A DNA stretch of 64,000 bases, taken from Brevibacillus brevis (lineage in GTDB: Bacteria > Bacillota > Bacilli > Brevibacillales > Brevibacillaceae). Shown here piece after piece: positions 16,539 to 25,222 of the stretch. The notes below the pieces were generated by a model, which saw only the letters and a list, made by a program, of their open reading frames with translations, did no database searches and had not been told where the DNA came from. How positions within the stretch are numbered: position 1 is the first letter of the stretch; every line of letters starts with the position of its first letter. The DNA lies in the NCBI RefSeq assembly GCF_022026395.1, contig NZ_CP041767.1:5334001-5398000 (forward strand), given 5' to 3'. The position numbers and the translations under genes are program-made.

Positions 16539-17201
16539 ATGCGTAAAGATCAAATTATAGAAGCTTATCAATTCAGACATGCCTGCAAGGAGTTTGATGC
16601 AGCTAAAAAAATTACGGCTGAAGACTTTGACTTTATTATGGAGACAGCTCGCCTGTCGCCCAGCTCCTTTGGTTTTGAACCATGGAACTTCCTCGTGCTG
16701 CAAGATCCGACTCTTAGAGAGAAGCTGTTACCGGTAACATGGGGTGCGCAAAAGCAACTGCCGACCGCAAGCCATTTCGTCATCGTACTGGCGCGGACCA
16801 AACAAGAAATGGCCGCGGATTCCGAATATATCCAGCATATGATGAAAGACACGCAGGACTTGCCGGAAAACGTCGTACAACAAAAAGGCGCTGCTTACGA
16901 TCACTTCCTGAAAAACGATTTCACCCTGTTTGAAGACGAGCGAGTCATGTTCGAATGGGCATCCAGACAGACCTATATCGCGCTTGGCAATATGATGACG
17001 TCTGCTGCGATGATCGGCATTGATTCCTGCCCTATTGAAGGCTTTGCAAAAGAAAAGGTCGAGGATATCCTTGCGGCGGAGGGGCTCCTCGACAGAGAGC
17101 GCTTCGGCGTCGCTTGCATGGTGGCTTTTGGCTACCGGAAAAATGAACCTCGTGTGAAAACCCGACAAGCGAAAGAAGAGATTATTCGTTTTATCGGGTA
17201 A
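16539..17201 (+). CDS. NAD(P)H nitroreductase, HypO/YfkO-like
   Basis: A 220-residue flavin oxidoreductase of the nitroreductase family. The N-terminus (YQFRHACKEFD and LSPSSFGFEPWNF) matches the FMN-binding region of YfkO/HypO enzymes, which reduce nitro compounds or help cells survive oxidants with NAD(P)H. The C-terminal motif ALGNMMTSAAMIGIDSCPIEG is also typical. AAGGA lies 8 bases before the ATG. It has its own terminator and is divergent from an HxlR regulator. Confidence 0.92.
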   Translation: MRKDQIIEAYQFRHACKEFDAAKKITAEDFDFIMETARLSPSSFGFEPWNFLVLQDPTLREKLLPVTWGAQKQLPTASHFVIVLARTKQEMAADSEYIQHMMKDTQDLPENVVQQKGAAYDHFLKNDFTLFEDERVMFEWASRQTYIALGNMMTSAAMIGIDSCPIEGFAKEKVEDILAAEGLLDRERFGVACMVAFGYRKNEPRVKTRQAKEEIIRFIG

Positions 17202-17222
17202 AATTCAGGATTGGTTACACGT

Positions 17223-17251
17223 AAAAAGCATTCGTATTCCGAATGCTTTTT
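17223..17251 (+). terminator. Terminator of the nitroreductase gene
   Basis: AAAAAGCATTCG and CGAATGCTTTTT form a perfect 12-base stem with a 5-base loop, 21 bases after the stop. Confidence 0.85.
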
Positions 17252-17265
17252 GGCGTTCATCTTGA

Positions 17266-17299
17266 CAAAAAAAGTAGTCGCCCGCAAAAGCAAGCGACT
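17266..17299 (-). terminator. Terminator of the LolA/YcdB-like gene
   Basis: AGTCGC (17276-17281) pairs with GCGACT (17294-17299) and the minus strand runs on into a T-rich tail (complement of 17266-17273). Confidence 0.7.
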
Positions 17300-17318
17300 C
17301 TCTTCCCTACCGATTTCC

Positions 17319-18518
17319 TTACTTATCCGTATACTGAAAACCTACGATGCGCCCTGCTTCATCCACGGAGATCGTGATTCCCTTGCCTGTGGCTGGACGG
17401 AACGTCACGTCTGCTGTCACAAAGCTATAGTCATAGTCTTCAAAACTGACACCGCCACCGCCCCGCTGCACCTTTGCCTCTACTTTATACTGGCTTGCTT
17501 GATCGCCCACCAGCTGTTTCAGGAAAGCGGCTGCTTTCTCTTTTGCCACCTTCTCGGCAGGGAGCTTTTTCGAAACCCAATCTGGATTTTGGATCATGAC
17601 TTTGCCCAATTCGTTTGTACGGGCATCCATGATAACGTAAGCTTCTGCCCGAGGGGTCGGACTGTACACTCGTTTTTGTGCTTCAAGCATTTTCAAGAGT
17701 TGCCAGTTACCTTCGATGCCGTAATCATCATAATCGGAAAACTGTGCCGTGTCCGGGAAAAGCTTCGTCACCTCGGCTACTCCCTTTTCCACCTCAGGGG
17801 AAAACTTGCTCTGCTCCACACCTGCTGGAATGCTCACTTCGAATGTTTTCTCATCAAAGTCGGGTTGGAAATCCACCTTGTCTACGGTGTACGAAAATGC
17901 TTGTGCTTGATTGTGAGAGAAGGTGCGTTTGAGAAGCAGCCCTGTTTCTTTGTCGATCCACAGGTCATCCTGGTAATGATGAGGCTTGCCAATGATTTTT
18001 GCCTCTTCTTTTTTCGCGACGTGATACACAGCTCGATTCAACAGTTGTGCTTCCTTCACGGTGATCGCTACCTTCGAATCTGGCAGCGCCACTTTCAATC
18101 GACTTAGCTCTCGCTTCGTCTTGTTGATTTCATTATCGTATGTGCCAATCGTTGCGGAGTGGATAAATCCTCTGCCGCCTTCTTGATACGCTGCCACCTG
18201 TCCCGCCTTCCCTACGGCATGCTGAACCCTTTTCCCATCTGAGATTTCCTCTCTCCATTCTCCTTTGATCGTGTTATCCCATGTTTTTGCCTTTTGGGTC
18301 TGGGTGCCCTGCTTCACTTTCGATGTGTGCGTGGATTCGATGTACATGGAGACAGGCTGTTTTTTATCCATTTCTTTGACGAGCTGATCAAAAGTGATCG
18401 CTTGTGCTTTATTCGCAGCGGCTACCATGTTGGTTTGTGCCTGTGCGATCCCGAATGGGGATACTGCTGAGAGAAGGAGTGCTACCATGCTAACGGTAAC
18501 AAGTGCTTGCTTTTTCAT
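17319..18518 (-). CDS. Secreted protein with LolA/MucB-like and YcdB-like parts
   Basis: A 399-residue exported protein with a signal peptide (1 to about 28, ending IAQAQ). Residues about 40-250 resemble the LolA/MucB-type fold found in Bacillus sporulation and envelope proteins (KTWDNTIKGEWREEI, LWIDKETGLLLKRTF). The last 110 residues (KVAKEKAAAFLKQLVGD, then DEAGRIVGFQY) resemble the YcdB-like proteins upstream. It may bind a lipid or a regulator outside the membrane. It has its own terminator and no partner gene. Confidence 0.75.
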   Translation of the reverse strand: MKKQALVTVSMVALLLSAVSPFGIAQAQTNMVAAANKAQAITFDQLVKEMDKKQPVSMYIESTHTSKVKQGTQTQKAKTWDNTIKGEWREEISDGKRVQHAVGKAGQVAAYQEGGRGFIHSATIGTYDNEINKTKRELSRLKVALPDSKVAITVKEAQLLNRAVYHVAKKEEAKIIGKPHHYQDDLWIDKETGLLLKRTFSHNQAQAFSYTVDKVDFQPDFDEKTFEVSIPAGVEQSKFSPEVEKGVAEVTKLFPDTAQFSDYDDYGIEGNWQLLKMLEAQKRVYSPTPRAEAYVIMDARTNELGKVMIQNPDWVSKKLPAEKVAKEKAAAFLKQLVGDQASQYKVEAKVQRGGGGVSFEDYDYSFVTADVTFRPATGKGITISVDEAGRIVGFQYTDK

Positions 18519-18693
18519 GTCAGTTCATCCTTTCGACTCGTTGATTGCTGTTCACTTGTTACGATCCTCCTCATGCACAGCTTGTGACACATCCCCCAGA
18601 AAAAATATATTTTTCAAATTCCTGTAACGTTTTCCTCCCCGGCAGGATCATCCCTTTTAGCAAATCGCTAGTATACATAGGGAGACAAACCAC

Positions 18694-20010
18694 ATGAAAT
18701 TTCAAATGATCAACCACGCTTCGTTTCTATGGGAACACGATTCCATCAAATTATTGACCGATCCTTGGTTTACGGGAACTGCCTTTGATAACGGCTGGGG
18801 CTTATTAGCCAAAACCCGCTTCACATCTGAGGATTTTGCCGAGATTACGCATATATGGTTTTCTCATGAGCATCCAGATCATTTTCATCCACAGAGCCTG
18901 CGAACCATACCCGAGGAGTATCGCAAGCGAATTACGATCCTCTACCAGCAGTCAACCGATAAAAAAGTGATCGATTGGTGCCGTGCCTTTGGCTTTCAGC
19001 AAGTCATTGAGCTCTCCCCGGACAAATGGTACTCCTTGTCCGACGATATCTCTGTTTTATGTCGGCCGTTTCCTGTCGGCGATTCCTGGCTGTGCATCAA
19101 GACAGCTGATATGACAATCCTGAACCTGAACGATTGCGAGGTCAGCACCACACAAGAAGCCAAGGATATCCTGAACCGTGTTGGTGACATCGATCTAGTA
19201 TGGACGCAATTCTCGTATGCGGGATGGGCTGGGAACAAGGAAGACTTCCTGCTCCGCAAAAAACGTGCTATGGAAAAGCTCGCCCGGGTGAAAAAACAGG
19301 TGGAAGTCCTTCAACCTCTCTACGTGATTCCCTTCGCCAGCTTCGCCTGGTTTTGTCACGACGAAAACTATTACATGAATGATGCGATCAATAAAGTAGA
19401 CAGTGTGTACCGCCTATTGCGGGAGGAAACGGATGCCGAACCAATTATTTTGTACCCCGGGGATACGTGGACGCCACATGAAGCGCATGATCCTGCGAAG
19501 TCGCTCGCCCTCTACGCACGCGACTATGAGAAGATGGCTTCCTCTCCTCCTCTTCTTTCTTCGGTTAAAATCGAATGGGACATGCTACTCGAGGCAGGCT
19601 TGGACTTCAAGGAACAGATTCGAAAAAATAATCATTCGCTGTTTCTCTCTATCGTTAGGCCCGTTACCTTTTATTTGTCAGACTATCAAAAGACATTTCG
19701 CTTTTCCCTAGCAGATGGGTTGATCGAATCCCCATGCGATCCACTCGATTGTGATGTGGAGCTGTCATCTGAGGCTCTACATTATTGCTTCACCCATTTG
19801 TGGGGATGGAGTACGCTACGCATCAATGGCAGACTGCAAGCGCCAAAAGGTCGGAATGCCCGTTTCAAGCGCTTTGTCATGCTCGGTCATGTTGCACAGC
19901 TAAACAATTTCGGAATTTATATGGGGTGGAACGGGGCATTTTTGCGTTTTGCGTTAAATTATTTGAGAGAGAAGGTTCGCAACCGTTATATTACGACAAA
20001 AAATATATGA
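18694..20010 (+). CDS. MBL-fold metallohydrolase
   Basis: A 438-residue cytoplasmic protein with a metallo-beta-lactamase fold in the first 250 residues: HEHPDH at 58-63 gives the metal ligands, with further acidic residues in LNLNDCE. The C-terminal 180 residues are an extension that I cannot assign. The substrate is unknown; the family contains hydrolases of phosphoesters, lactones and thioesters. GGGAG lies 9 bases before the ATG. It is monocistronic; the 200 bases after it hold only an AT-rich promoter region for the next lipoprotein gene. Confidence 0.8.
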   Translation: MKFQMINHASFLWEHDSIKLLTDPWFTGTAFDNGWGLLAKTRFTSEDFAEITHIWFSHEHPDHFHPQSLRTIPEEYRKRITILYQQSTDKKVIDWCRAFGFQQVIELSPDKWYSLSDDISVLCRPFPVGDSWLCIKTADMTILNLNDCEVSTTQEAKDILNRVGDIDLVWTQFSYAGWAGNKEDFLLRKKRAMEKLARVKKQVEVLQPLYVIPFASFAWFCHDENYYMNDAINKVDSVYRLLREETDAEPIILYPGDTWTPHEAHDPAKSLALYARDYEKMASSPPLLSSVKIEWDMLLEAGLDFKEQIRKNNHSLFLSIVRPVTFYLSDYQKTFRFSLADGLIESPCDPLDCDVELSSEALHYCFTHLWGWSTLRINGRLQAPKGRNARFKRFVMLGHVAQLNNFGIYMGWNGAFLRFALNYLREKVRNRYITTKNI

Positions 20011-20210
20011 AAATAGGTAATTTTACTCATTTTACTACAGTTTAAATAGGTGTATTTTATCCTAGTTCCCTTGGGTATGTAAGAGAGGGTGGTATTATTC
20101 GAATATTCGCAATCAACCTCCCGTATTCCCAATATTATACACCTCATGATAGAATCGGAAAGGAAATTCCGCACATTTCCAATTATGTATAAAAAGGTGG
20201 ATCAATTCAG

Positions 20211-20861
20211 ATGAAAAAACTAGTATCCGTAGCTTTGCTGCTCTCCATGTTGGCTGTTTCTGCTTGTTCGAACAAACCAGCTGATACAAAGCCAGCTGAG
20301 CAAAATGCAGCACAAACCACAGAAGCTGCTAAAACAACTGAAGCTCCAAAAACAGATTCTGCTACACCAGCTCCAACTGCAACAACAAACGACAAGCTGG
20401 AAGCAAAAAAGGTTCTGAATGACAAAGTGGAAATCTTGATTCCAAAAGGCTTTACTGTCATGTCCGAAGAGATGGCAAAAACAAAATACCCGATGGAAAA
20501 TCGTCCTACCCTGATTTATACCGATGAAAAAGGTTCCATTAACATTGCGTTTAGTCATACAGAAACTCCTATTCAGGAGGACAGCCTCATCAAAGACCTG
20601 AAGGACCCGATGAAACAAGCGTTTTCCAATATGTACAAAGATGCGACCTGGTATCGCGATGAAGTAATCCAAATCAACGGGAAAAACGTTGGTGTGTTCG
20701 AACTGCTGACTCCTGCTGCTGATACGAAAATTTACAACCTCATTTTCTTTACAGAGCTCGACGGCAAAATGCTGATGACCACTTTCAATTGCACCGAGGC
20801 ACAAATGGAAGAGTGGAAGCCACTCGCACAAGAAATTTTGATGTCTTATAAAGTGCAATAA
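20211..20861 (+). CDS. Lipoprotein of unknown function
   Basis: A 216-residue predicted lipoprotein. The signal ends with the lipobox VSAC (Cys19), followed by a Thr/Ala/Pro-rich linker to about residue 60 and a compact domain (VEILIPKGFTVMSEEMAKTKY...). The compact domain resembles PsbP-like or DUF1795-type domains, but this is only a weak impression. It is anchored on the outer face of the membrane. AAGGTGG precedes the ATG; a terminator shared with the convergent gene follows. Confidence 0.82.
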   Translation: MKKLVSVALLLSMLAVSACSNKPADTKPAEQNAAQTTEAAKTTEAPKTDSATPAPTATTNDKLEAKKVLNDKVEILIPKGFTVMSEEMAKTKYPMENRPTLIYTDEKGSINIAFSHTETPIQEDSLIKDLKDPMKQAFSNMYKDATWYRDEVIQINGKNVGVFELLTPAADTKIYNLIFFTELDGKMLMTTFNCTEAQMEEWKPLAQEILMSYKVQ

Positions 20862-20890
20862 GGAAACAACGATTCCCTCTCATACAGAGT

Positions 20891-20918
20891 AAAAGCACCC
20901 GCCAATGGGTGCTTTTTT
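20891..20918. terminator. Bidirectional terminator
   Basis: GCACCC and GGGTGC flank a 6-base loop, with a T-run on the plus strand and TTTT on the minus strand. It serves the lipoprotein gene and the convergent gene ending at 20917. Confidence 0.85.
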
Positions 20919-21684
20919 AGCTTTTCCTGTTTGCTCCATCCAACTCCTTTTTCCAACGAAGCAAAGCCTCCCGAGAAGGATACGGATTGGGAAACTGCAA
21001 TGCTTGCTCAATAGATTGAAAAGCTTGAGCATGCATCCCTGCTTTTCTTTGCGCGTCTCCCAAGTAGTACCAATACTTCGCCAAATCGCTCCCTTCGAGG
21101 ACAGACTCATAGTAGGCAACCATCTTCTGAAAATAATAGGGATAGACATCATCTGCGATTACCAGATTTCCTGCGTCCCACCTATACACCTCTACTTGAA
21201 ACGCTTTTCCGCTATCATGTAGCCACAGCGCAAGCTCTGCGTAGCCATCCATTCCATTAACCCCTGGCATGTCCTCCACCTCAACCCTGCTTGTTCGTGT
21301 CTCTTGATGGAGCATGTGCATAAATCCATTCGCTGACCACTGCAAAATGTCTATGTTTGACCATACCCCGCCTATCTGCCACCCAATCAATAAGCTATTC
21401 ATGTGGGCGTTGACAATCGGAGCAGCCACTAATTCGGAAACCGTATAGCCTTGTCCTTTGAAATTGCCGATTGGGTGCCAGCGATCCTCATCCTGCTTGG
21501 CGACCATGACGTACATTTCGCCCTTGTTGCGATAAACACAGGCAATCTCCTGATGATTATCTCCATCGAGATCAGCGACGATAACCGCTGGTTGATCGTG
21601 CGGCTTTGGCATGACCACTAGTTCTGACGTAGGAGGGATCAAGCTGTTTATGGCGCTCCAATGCTGCGTTCCGATTCGCTTCAT
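20917..21684 (-). CDS. Hypothetical protein with FG-GAP-like N-terminus
   Basis: A 255-residue cytoplasmic protein. Residues about 35-60 contain a DLDGDNHQEIA stretch, typical of FG-GAP/VCBS calcium-binding repeats, and the C-terminal 60 residues (YYLGDAQRKAGMHAQAFQSIEQAL) look like one or two TPR helices. No signal peptide is present, which is odd for an FG-GAP protein. The ATG at 21684 follows GGGTGAG; an ATG five codons upstream is also possible. Function not recognised. Confidence 0.7.
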   Translation of the reverse strand: MKRIGTQHWSAINSLIPPTSELVVMPKPHDQPAVIVADLDGDNHQEIACVYRNKGEMYVMVAKQDEDRWHPIGNFKGQGYTVSELVAAPIVNAHMNSLLIGWQIGGVWSNIDILQWSANGFMHMLHQETRTSRVEVEDMPGVNGMDGYAELALWLHDSGKAFQVEVYRWDAGNLVIADDVYPYYFQKMVAYYESVLEGSDLAKYWYYLGDAQRKAGMHAQAFQSIEQALQFPNPYPSREALLRWKKELDGANRKS

Positions 21685-21782
21685 ATTGGTCTCACCCATC
21701 TTTCAAGTCTCAACAAAAATATATGCTCCTTTTTTCACCACATGCTCGCAGTATCCTCAATTGCACTTGTACGAAAATTTTA

Positions 21783-21812
21783 TAGACATTATTACGAAAT
21801 GTCTATTATAAT
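21783..21812 (+). promoter_or_regulatory. SDR gene promoter with operator
   Basis: TAGACA (21783-21788) and TATAAT (21807-21812) are 18 bases apart. An inverted repeat, TAGACATT (21783-21790) and AATGTCTA (21798-21805), fills the space between the two boxes, so a dimeric repressor probably controls this gene. Confidence 0.6.
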
Positions 21813-21860
21813 CAAAACATCATTTTGATACGTTTGCATTCCCTTTGAAGGAGGCCTATC

Positions 21861-22718
21861 ATGAATCAGTTTGAAAACAAAGTAGCGGTCATTACCGGAG
21901 CGGCCAGCGGTATCGGTCGTGCATTGGCAATGCGCTGTGCTGACGAGCAGATGAAGGTTGTTCTTGCCGATGTGGAAGTAGCAGCACTCCAAAGAGTGGA
22001 GCAGGAGTTAAAGACAGCAGGAGCAACTGTCCTCGCCGTTGTAACGGACGTTAGCAAAGAAACAGATATCCAGACGCTCGCACAAAAAACGCTAGACTCG
22101 TTTGGTTCTGTCCATCTATTGTTCAACAATGCAGGGGTTGGTGGAGGCTCGACAATCTGGCAAAGCACCCTCGCTGATTGGCAATGGGTCATGAATGTGA
22201 ACTTGTGGGGGGCCATTCACGCTACAAAAATTTTCGTTCCCACGATGTTAAAACAAGGGACTGAATGCCACATCGTGAACACCGCCTCTCTGGCTGGCCT
22301 TGATACTGGACCTGGGAATAGCATTTATCGTGTAAGTAAGCATGCGTTAGTCAGTCTGTCGGAAACCCTCTACCACGAATTGAAAATGATCCAATCCAAA
22401 ATCGGTGTTTCCGTTTTATGCCCCGGCTTTGTTCAGACGCAAATATGTGACGCCCATCGCAATCGGCCAGCCGAGTACAGCAAACCAGGAGATATCGTAG
22501 AGCCCTCACCAATGACTACCGCCATTGACCAGTTCATTCGTTCAGGTGTCGAGCAAGGAATTTCTCCAAAAGAGGTAGCTGACCACACCTTCCTGGCGAT
22601 CAAGAGCAATCGCTTTTACATTCTGCCGGATCCCTCTTATAAAGAAACGTTGCGCCAGCGAATGGAAGATATTTTGAACCAGCATAACCCGACGTTCGTA
22701 ATTCCCTCGCATATTTAA
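21861..22718 (+). CDS. Short-chain dehydrogenase/reductase
   Basis: A 285-residue classical SDR. The cofactor motif TGAASGIG is at 13-20, NNAG follows near residue 90, and the catalytic Ser, Tyr and Lys are in NTASLAG and YRVSK. It oxidises or reduces an alcohol/ketone with NAD(P)(H); the substrate is not predictable. GGAGG precedes the ATG. The gene is transcribed alone from a promoter with a built-in inverted repeat, suggesting induction by a ligand. Confidence 0.9.
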   Translation: MNQFENKVAVITGAASGIGRALAMRCADEQMKVVLADVEVAALQRVEQELKTAGATVLAVVTDVSKETDIQTLAQKTLDSFGSVHLLFNNAGVGGGSTIWQSTLADWQWVMNVNLWGAIHATKIFVPTMLKQGTECHIVNTASLAGLDTGPGNSIYRVSKHALVSLSETLYHELKMIQSKIGVSVLCPGFVQTQICDAHRNRPAEYSKPGDIVEPSPMTTAIDQFIRSGVEQGISPKEVADHTFLAIKSNRFYILPDPSYKETLRQRMEDILNQHNPTFVIPSHI

Positions 22719-22720
22719 CA

Positions 22721-22757
22721 AAAAGCCACGCTCTCAAAGGAACGTGGCTCTTGTATT
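22721..22757. terminator. Bidirectional terminator
   Basis: AGCCACG and CGTGGCT flank a 12-base loop; the minus strand ends in TTTTTG and the plus strand in CTTGT. It separates the SDR gene from the convergent DUF2165 gene. Confidence 0.75.
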
Positions 22758-23265
22758 AGCTATCTGTTAATTCTCGATCTCGCAAGGAAACCAAAATAAC
22801 GAATCCAATCATCACTTCTGTTATGTTAAACGCTACCTGCTGACCATTCCATACTTGTGATTGCCACATAGCGAACCACTCTGCACCTACAATGGCAAAT
22901 CCGAAAAACCAGATGCAAAAGGCAACCATGTAAGCGATGTACGCGAATGTTTTCGAGTTATTGAACGTTTTCGCATCCTTTTTTACATGACGCAGCATAT
23001 TTCCTGTAGCGACCCAACCAAAAAGTGAGAATAATCCTTCCGCAATGATAATTCCGATATAAGCTATGGTGTGAGCAGTAGGATCAGTAATCGCTCTCCA
23101 CATAAGTGCGTTCCCCTCAAACGTGGTATCCATGGACAGAACATGTTGAACAAATTGATAGTTGGATTGATAGTCCATAAGATTCCCTAAGAAAATGGAT
23201 GTTCCAAATGCTGCGGATAATGCTACAACCAAAACCTTTACATATCGTAACGTCAAATTACTCAA
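22756..23265 (-). CDS. DUF2165 small membrane protein
   Basis: A 169-residue integral membrane protein with four hydrophobic segments. The conserved pattern YQFVQHVLSMDTTFEG and WRAITD places it in DUF2165, whose function is not known. The start is TTG (23263-23265) after GAGGTG. It is divergent from the MocR regulator at 23538, across 270 bases that hold both promoters and nothing else that I recognise; MocR proteins often control a neighbouring gene. Confidence 0.85.
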   Translation of the reverse strand: MSNLTLRYVKVLVVALSAAFGTSIFLGNLMDYQSNYQFVQHVLSMDTTFEGNALMWRAITDPTAHTIAYIGIIIAEGLFSLFGWVATGNMLRHVKKDAKTFNNSKTFAYIAYMVAFCIWFFGFAIVGAEWFAMWQSQVWNGQQVAFNITEVMIGFVILVSLRDRELTDS

Positions 23266-23537
23266 TGATGCTCACACCTCTTTTCCCTATTCCCTATACT
23301 GTCTTTACTCATTCTCGATCGGATTGACTCCCCCTTTCTCTTTGTAAGAAAAATCTATCTATTTTTATCACGAGTATTCATATCCATTAGATGGAAACCT
23401 AATCATACTCATTCGGAAATGGAACTTACCCATTCATGATTTTTACCCCATCCATGTTCAACAGTTTGGAACGGTTTTGTCACATGTATTTTTCTTAACA
23501 ATGTTATGATGAAATGGACTCCCCCATATAACAAACA

Positions 23538-25001
23538 ATGAATATGTGCAAGGTTGTGATTATCATTTGGAAGCCTGATCGGTCGAGCAGTCAAACTTTA
23601 TACCACCAAATAGCCGATGAGATTGAACGCAGAATTTCATATGGAGAGTTCCCCCCTGGGAGCCTGCTCCCTTCTGAGAGAAAACTGGCTGAGCAATTAG
23701 GAGTAAACCGAAGCACTGTTATTCTGGCGTACGAGGAACTTCGGGCATTAGGCATCATTGAGAGCAGAACAGGAAGCGGTACTCGTGTGTGTAAAAATAA
23801 ATGGGAGGCAACTCCGAAGCATACACCGAATTGGCATCGATATGTAGAAGGTGGTCAATTCCTCCCGAATTTGTCTTATCTGCGTCGGATCAGAGAAGCC
23901 TTGCAAAAAGACAGCAGCCTCATCGATTTTGCGAGTGGAGAATTGTCTTCCCAGCTCTCACCAAGCAAGGAGATCAGTACCCAGATGAAGGAAAACCCCT
24001 TCACCGAATATTTGGGATACGACAATCCGCAAGGCTTTACGCCATTGCGTGAAGAGCTGGTCTCGTATTTGTCACGATACCGCAATGTGCAGACAACGGA
24101 CTCTTCCATTCTGATCACGTCGGGTTCTCAACAATCTTTGTATTTGATCACCCAGTGTCTGCTTGCACCCGGCGATGCAGTTGCCATCGAAGATCCCTCT
24201 TATTGTTATTCGTTGCCTATGTTTCAATCTGCTGGTCTTCGTCTGTTCCGCCTTCCCGTCAGCACTAACGGAATGAACCCAGAAGATATTCGCGTTTTGT
24301 ATAAAAAGCATCGGATCAAGATGATCTTTATCAATCCTACTTTTCAAAACCCTACAGGGGTTTGTCTTGATCCCGCACGACGCGCGCAGCTGTTGGATGT
24401 AGCAAGCGAGCTCGGTCTTCCGATTGTAGAGGACGATCCTTTCAGTCTCACTTCCTATGACGGCAAGCCTCCACTGCCACTCAAATCATTGGATCAGCTT
24501 GGCTCCGTTCTCTACATCGGTTCCTTTTCCAAAATTGCTGCATCCGGCTTACGAGTCGGTTGGATGGTGGCCCCTCATTCCGTTGTCGAGCGTTTGGCAG
24601 ATGCCCGCCAGCAGATGGATTTTGGCCTGAGCGTGGTGCCACAAAAAATCGCGGCCCAGTTTTTGCATTCTGATAACTTCCTGCCGCATTTAGAGCGGTT
24701 ACGTATGCATTTACAGTACAGAAGAGATTTGCTTGTGGAGGCACTGCAAAAAGAGTTGCCCAATGAGCTTTCATTCACCATTCCCCAAGGCGGATTACAC
24801 TTGTGGTGTAAAATTAACCTGGATGTAAACGACAACCAATTATTTGAAGAAGCCCTTCGCAGAGGCGTGGTTTTTGTGCCGGGGAGTGTGTATGGTTCAG
24901 ACTCCGGCTACATTCGCTTTACCTTTGCGCGACCAAAAGAAGAGGAAATTACGCTTGGTGTCGCTAAATTTGCGGATGCCTTGAAGGCTGTTTTGTCATA
25001 A
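23538..25001 (+). CDS. MocR-type PLP-dependent regulator
   Basis: A 487-residue fusion of a GntR winged helix (residues about 15-80; LLPSERKLAEQLGVNRSTVILAYEEL) with a class I aminotransferase-like domain (about 120-480). The PLP lysine is in SFSKIAASGLRVGW. Such proteins bind an amino acid or amine through PLP and change transcription, as GabR and PdxR do. The start is uncertain: ATG 23538 gives a 10-residue N-terminal tail before the usual WKPDRSS, and no ideal ribosome site is visible. The target could be its own gene or the divergent DUF2165 gene. Confidence 0.88.
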   Translation: MNMCKVVIIIWKPDRSSSQTLYHQIADEIERRISYGEFPPGSLLPSERKLAEQLGVNRSTVILAYEELRALGIIESRTGSGTRVCKNKWEATPKHTPNWHRYVEGGQFLPNLSYLRRIREALQKDSSLIDFASGELSSQLSPSKEISTQMKENPFTEYLGYDNPQGFTPLREELVSYLSRYRNVQTTDSSILITSGSQQSLYLITQCLLAPGDAVAIEDPSYCYSLPMFQSAGLRLFRLPVSTNGMNPEDIRVLYKKHRIKMIFINPTFQNPTGVCLDPARRAQLLDVASELGLPIVEDDPFSLTSYDGKPPLPLKSLDQLGSVLYIGSFSKIAASGLRVGWMVAPHSVVERLADARQQMDFGLSVVPQKIAAQFLHSDNFLPHLERLRMHLQYRRDLLVEALQKELPNELSFTIPQGGLHLWCKINLDVNDNQLFEEALRRGVVFVPGSVYGSDSGYIRFTFARPKEEEITLGVAKFADALKAVLS

Positions 25002-25069
25002 CGATGGTTGTCCACGAATGATTGTCGTCGGGGGTTACATTCGGCTAATTATTAAATAGCTGCGTAGGT

Positions 25070-25140
25070 AGAAGCGCATTCCCCCTTTCGGGGAGTAGGC
25101 CGAAGCAGTAGGCCGAAGCGCAGACTGGAAATGCGCTTCT
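25070..25140. repeat. Nested inverted repeat with tandem 13-mer
   Basis: AGAAGCGCATT (25070-25080) and AATGCGCTTCT (25130-25140) form 11-base arms. Inside are a small CCCC/GGGG hairpin and two head-to-tail copies of AGTAGGCCGAAGC (25094-25106 and 25107-25119). It lies between the MocR gene and the nitrilase terminator. It could be a small mobile repeat or part of a structured RNA. Confidence 0.5.
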
Positions 25141-25164
25141 TCCCCCACCACAGCAACTTATAAA

Positions 25165-25205
25165 AGACGACCTCCACGGCTTTTATCAAGCAATGGAGGT
25201 CGTCT
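25165..25205 (-). terminator. Terminator of the nitrilase gene
   Basis: AGACGACCTCCA (25165-25176) pairs with TGGAGGTCGTCT (25194-25205), and the minus strand continues TTTTATAAG. It starts 18 bases after the nitrilase stop. Confidence 0.8.
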
Positions 25206-25222
25206 GCATTTTACAAAAGGAC

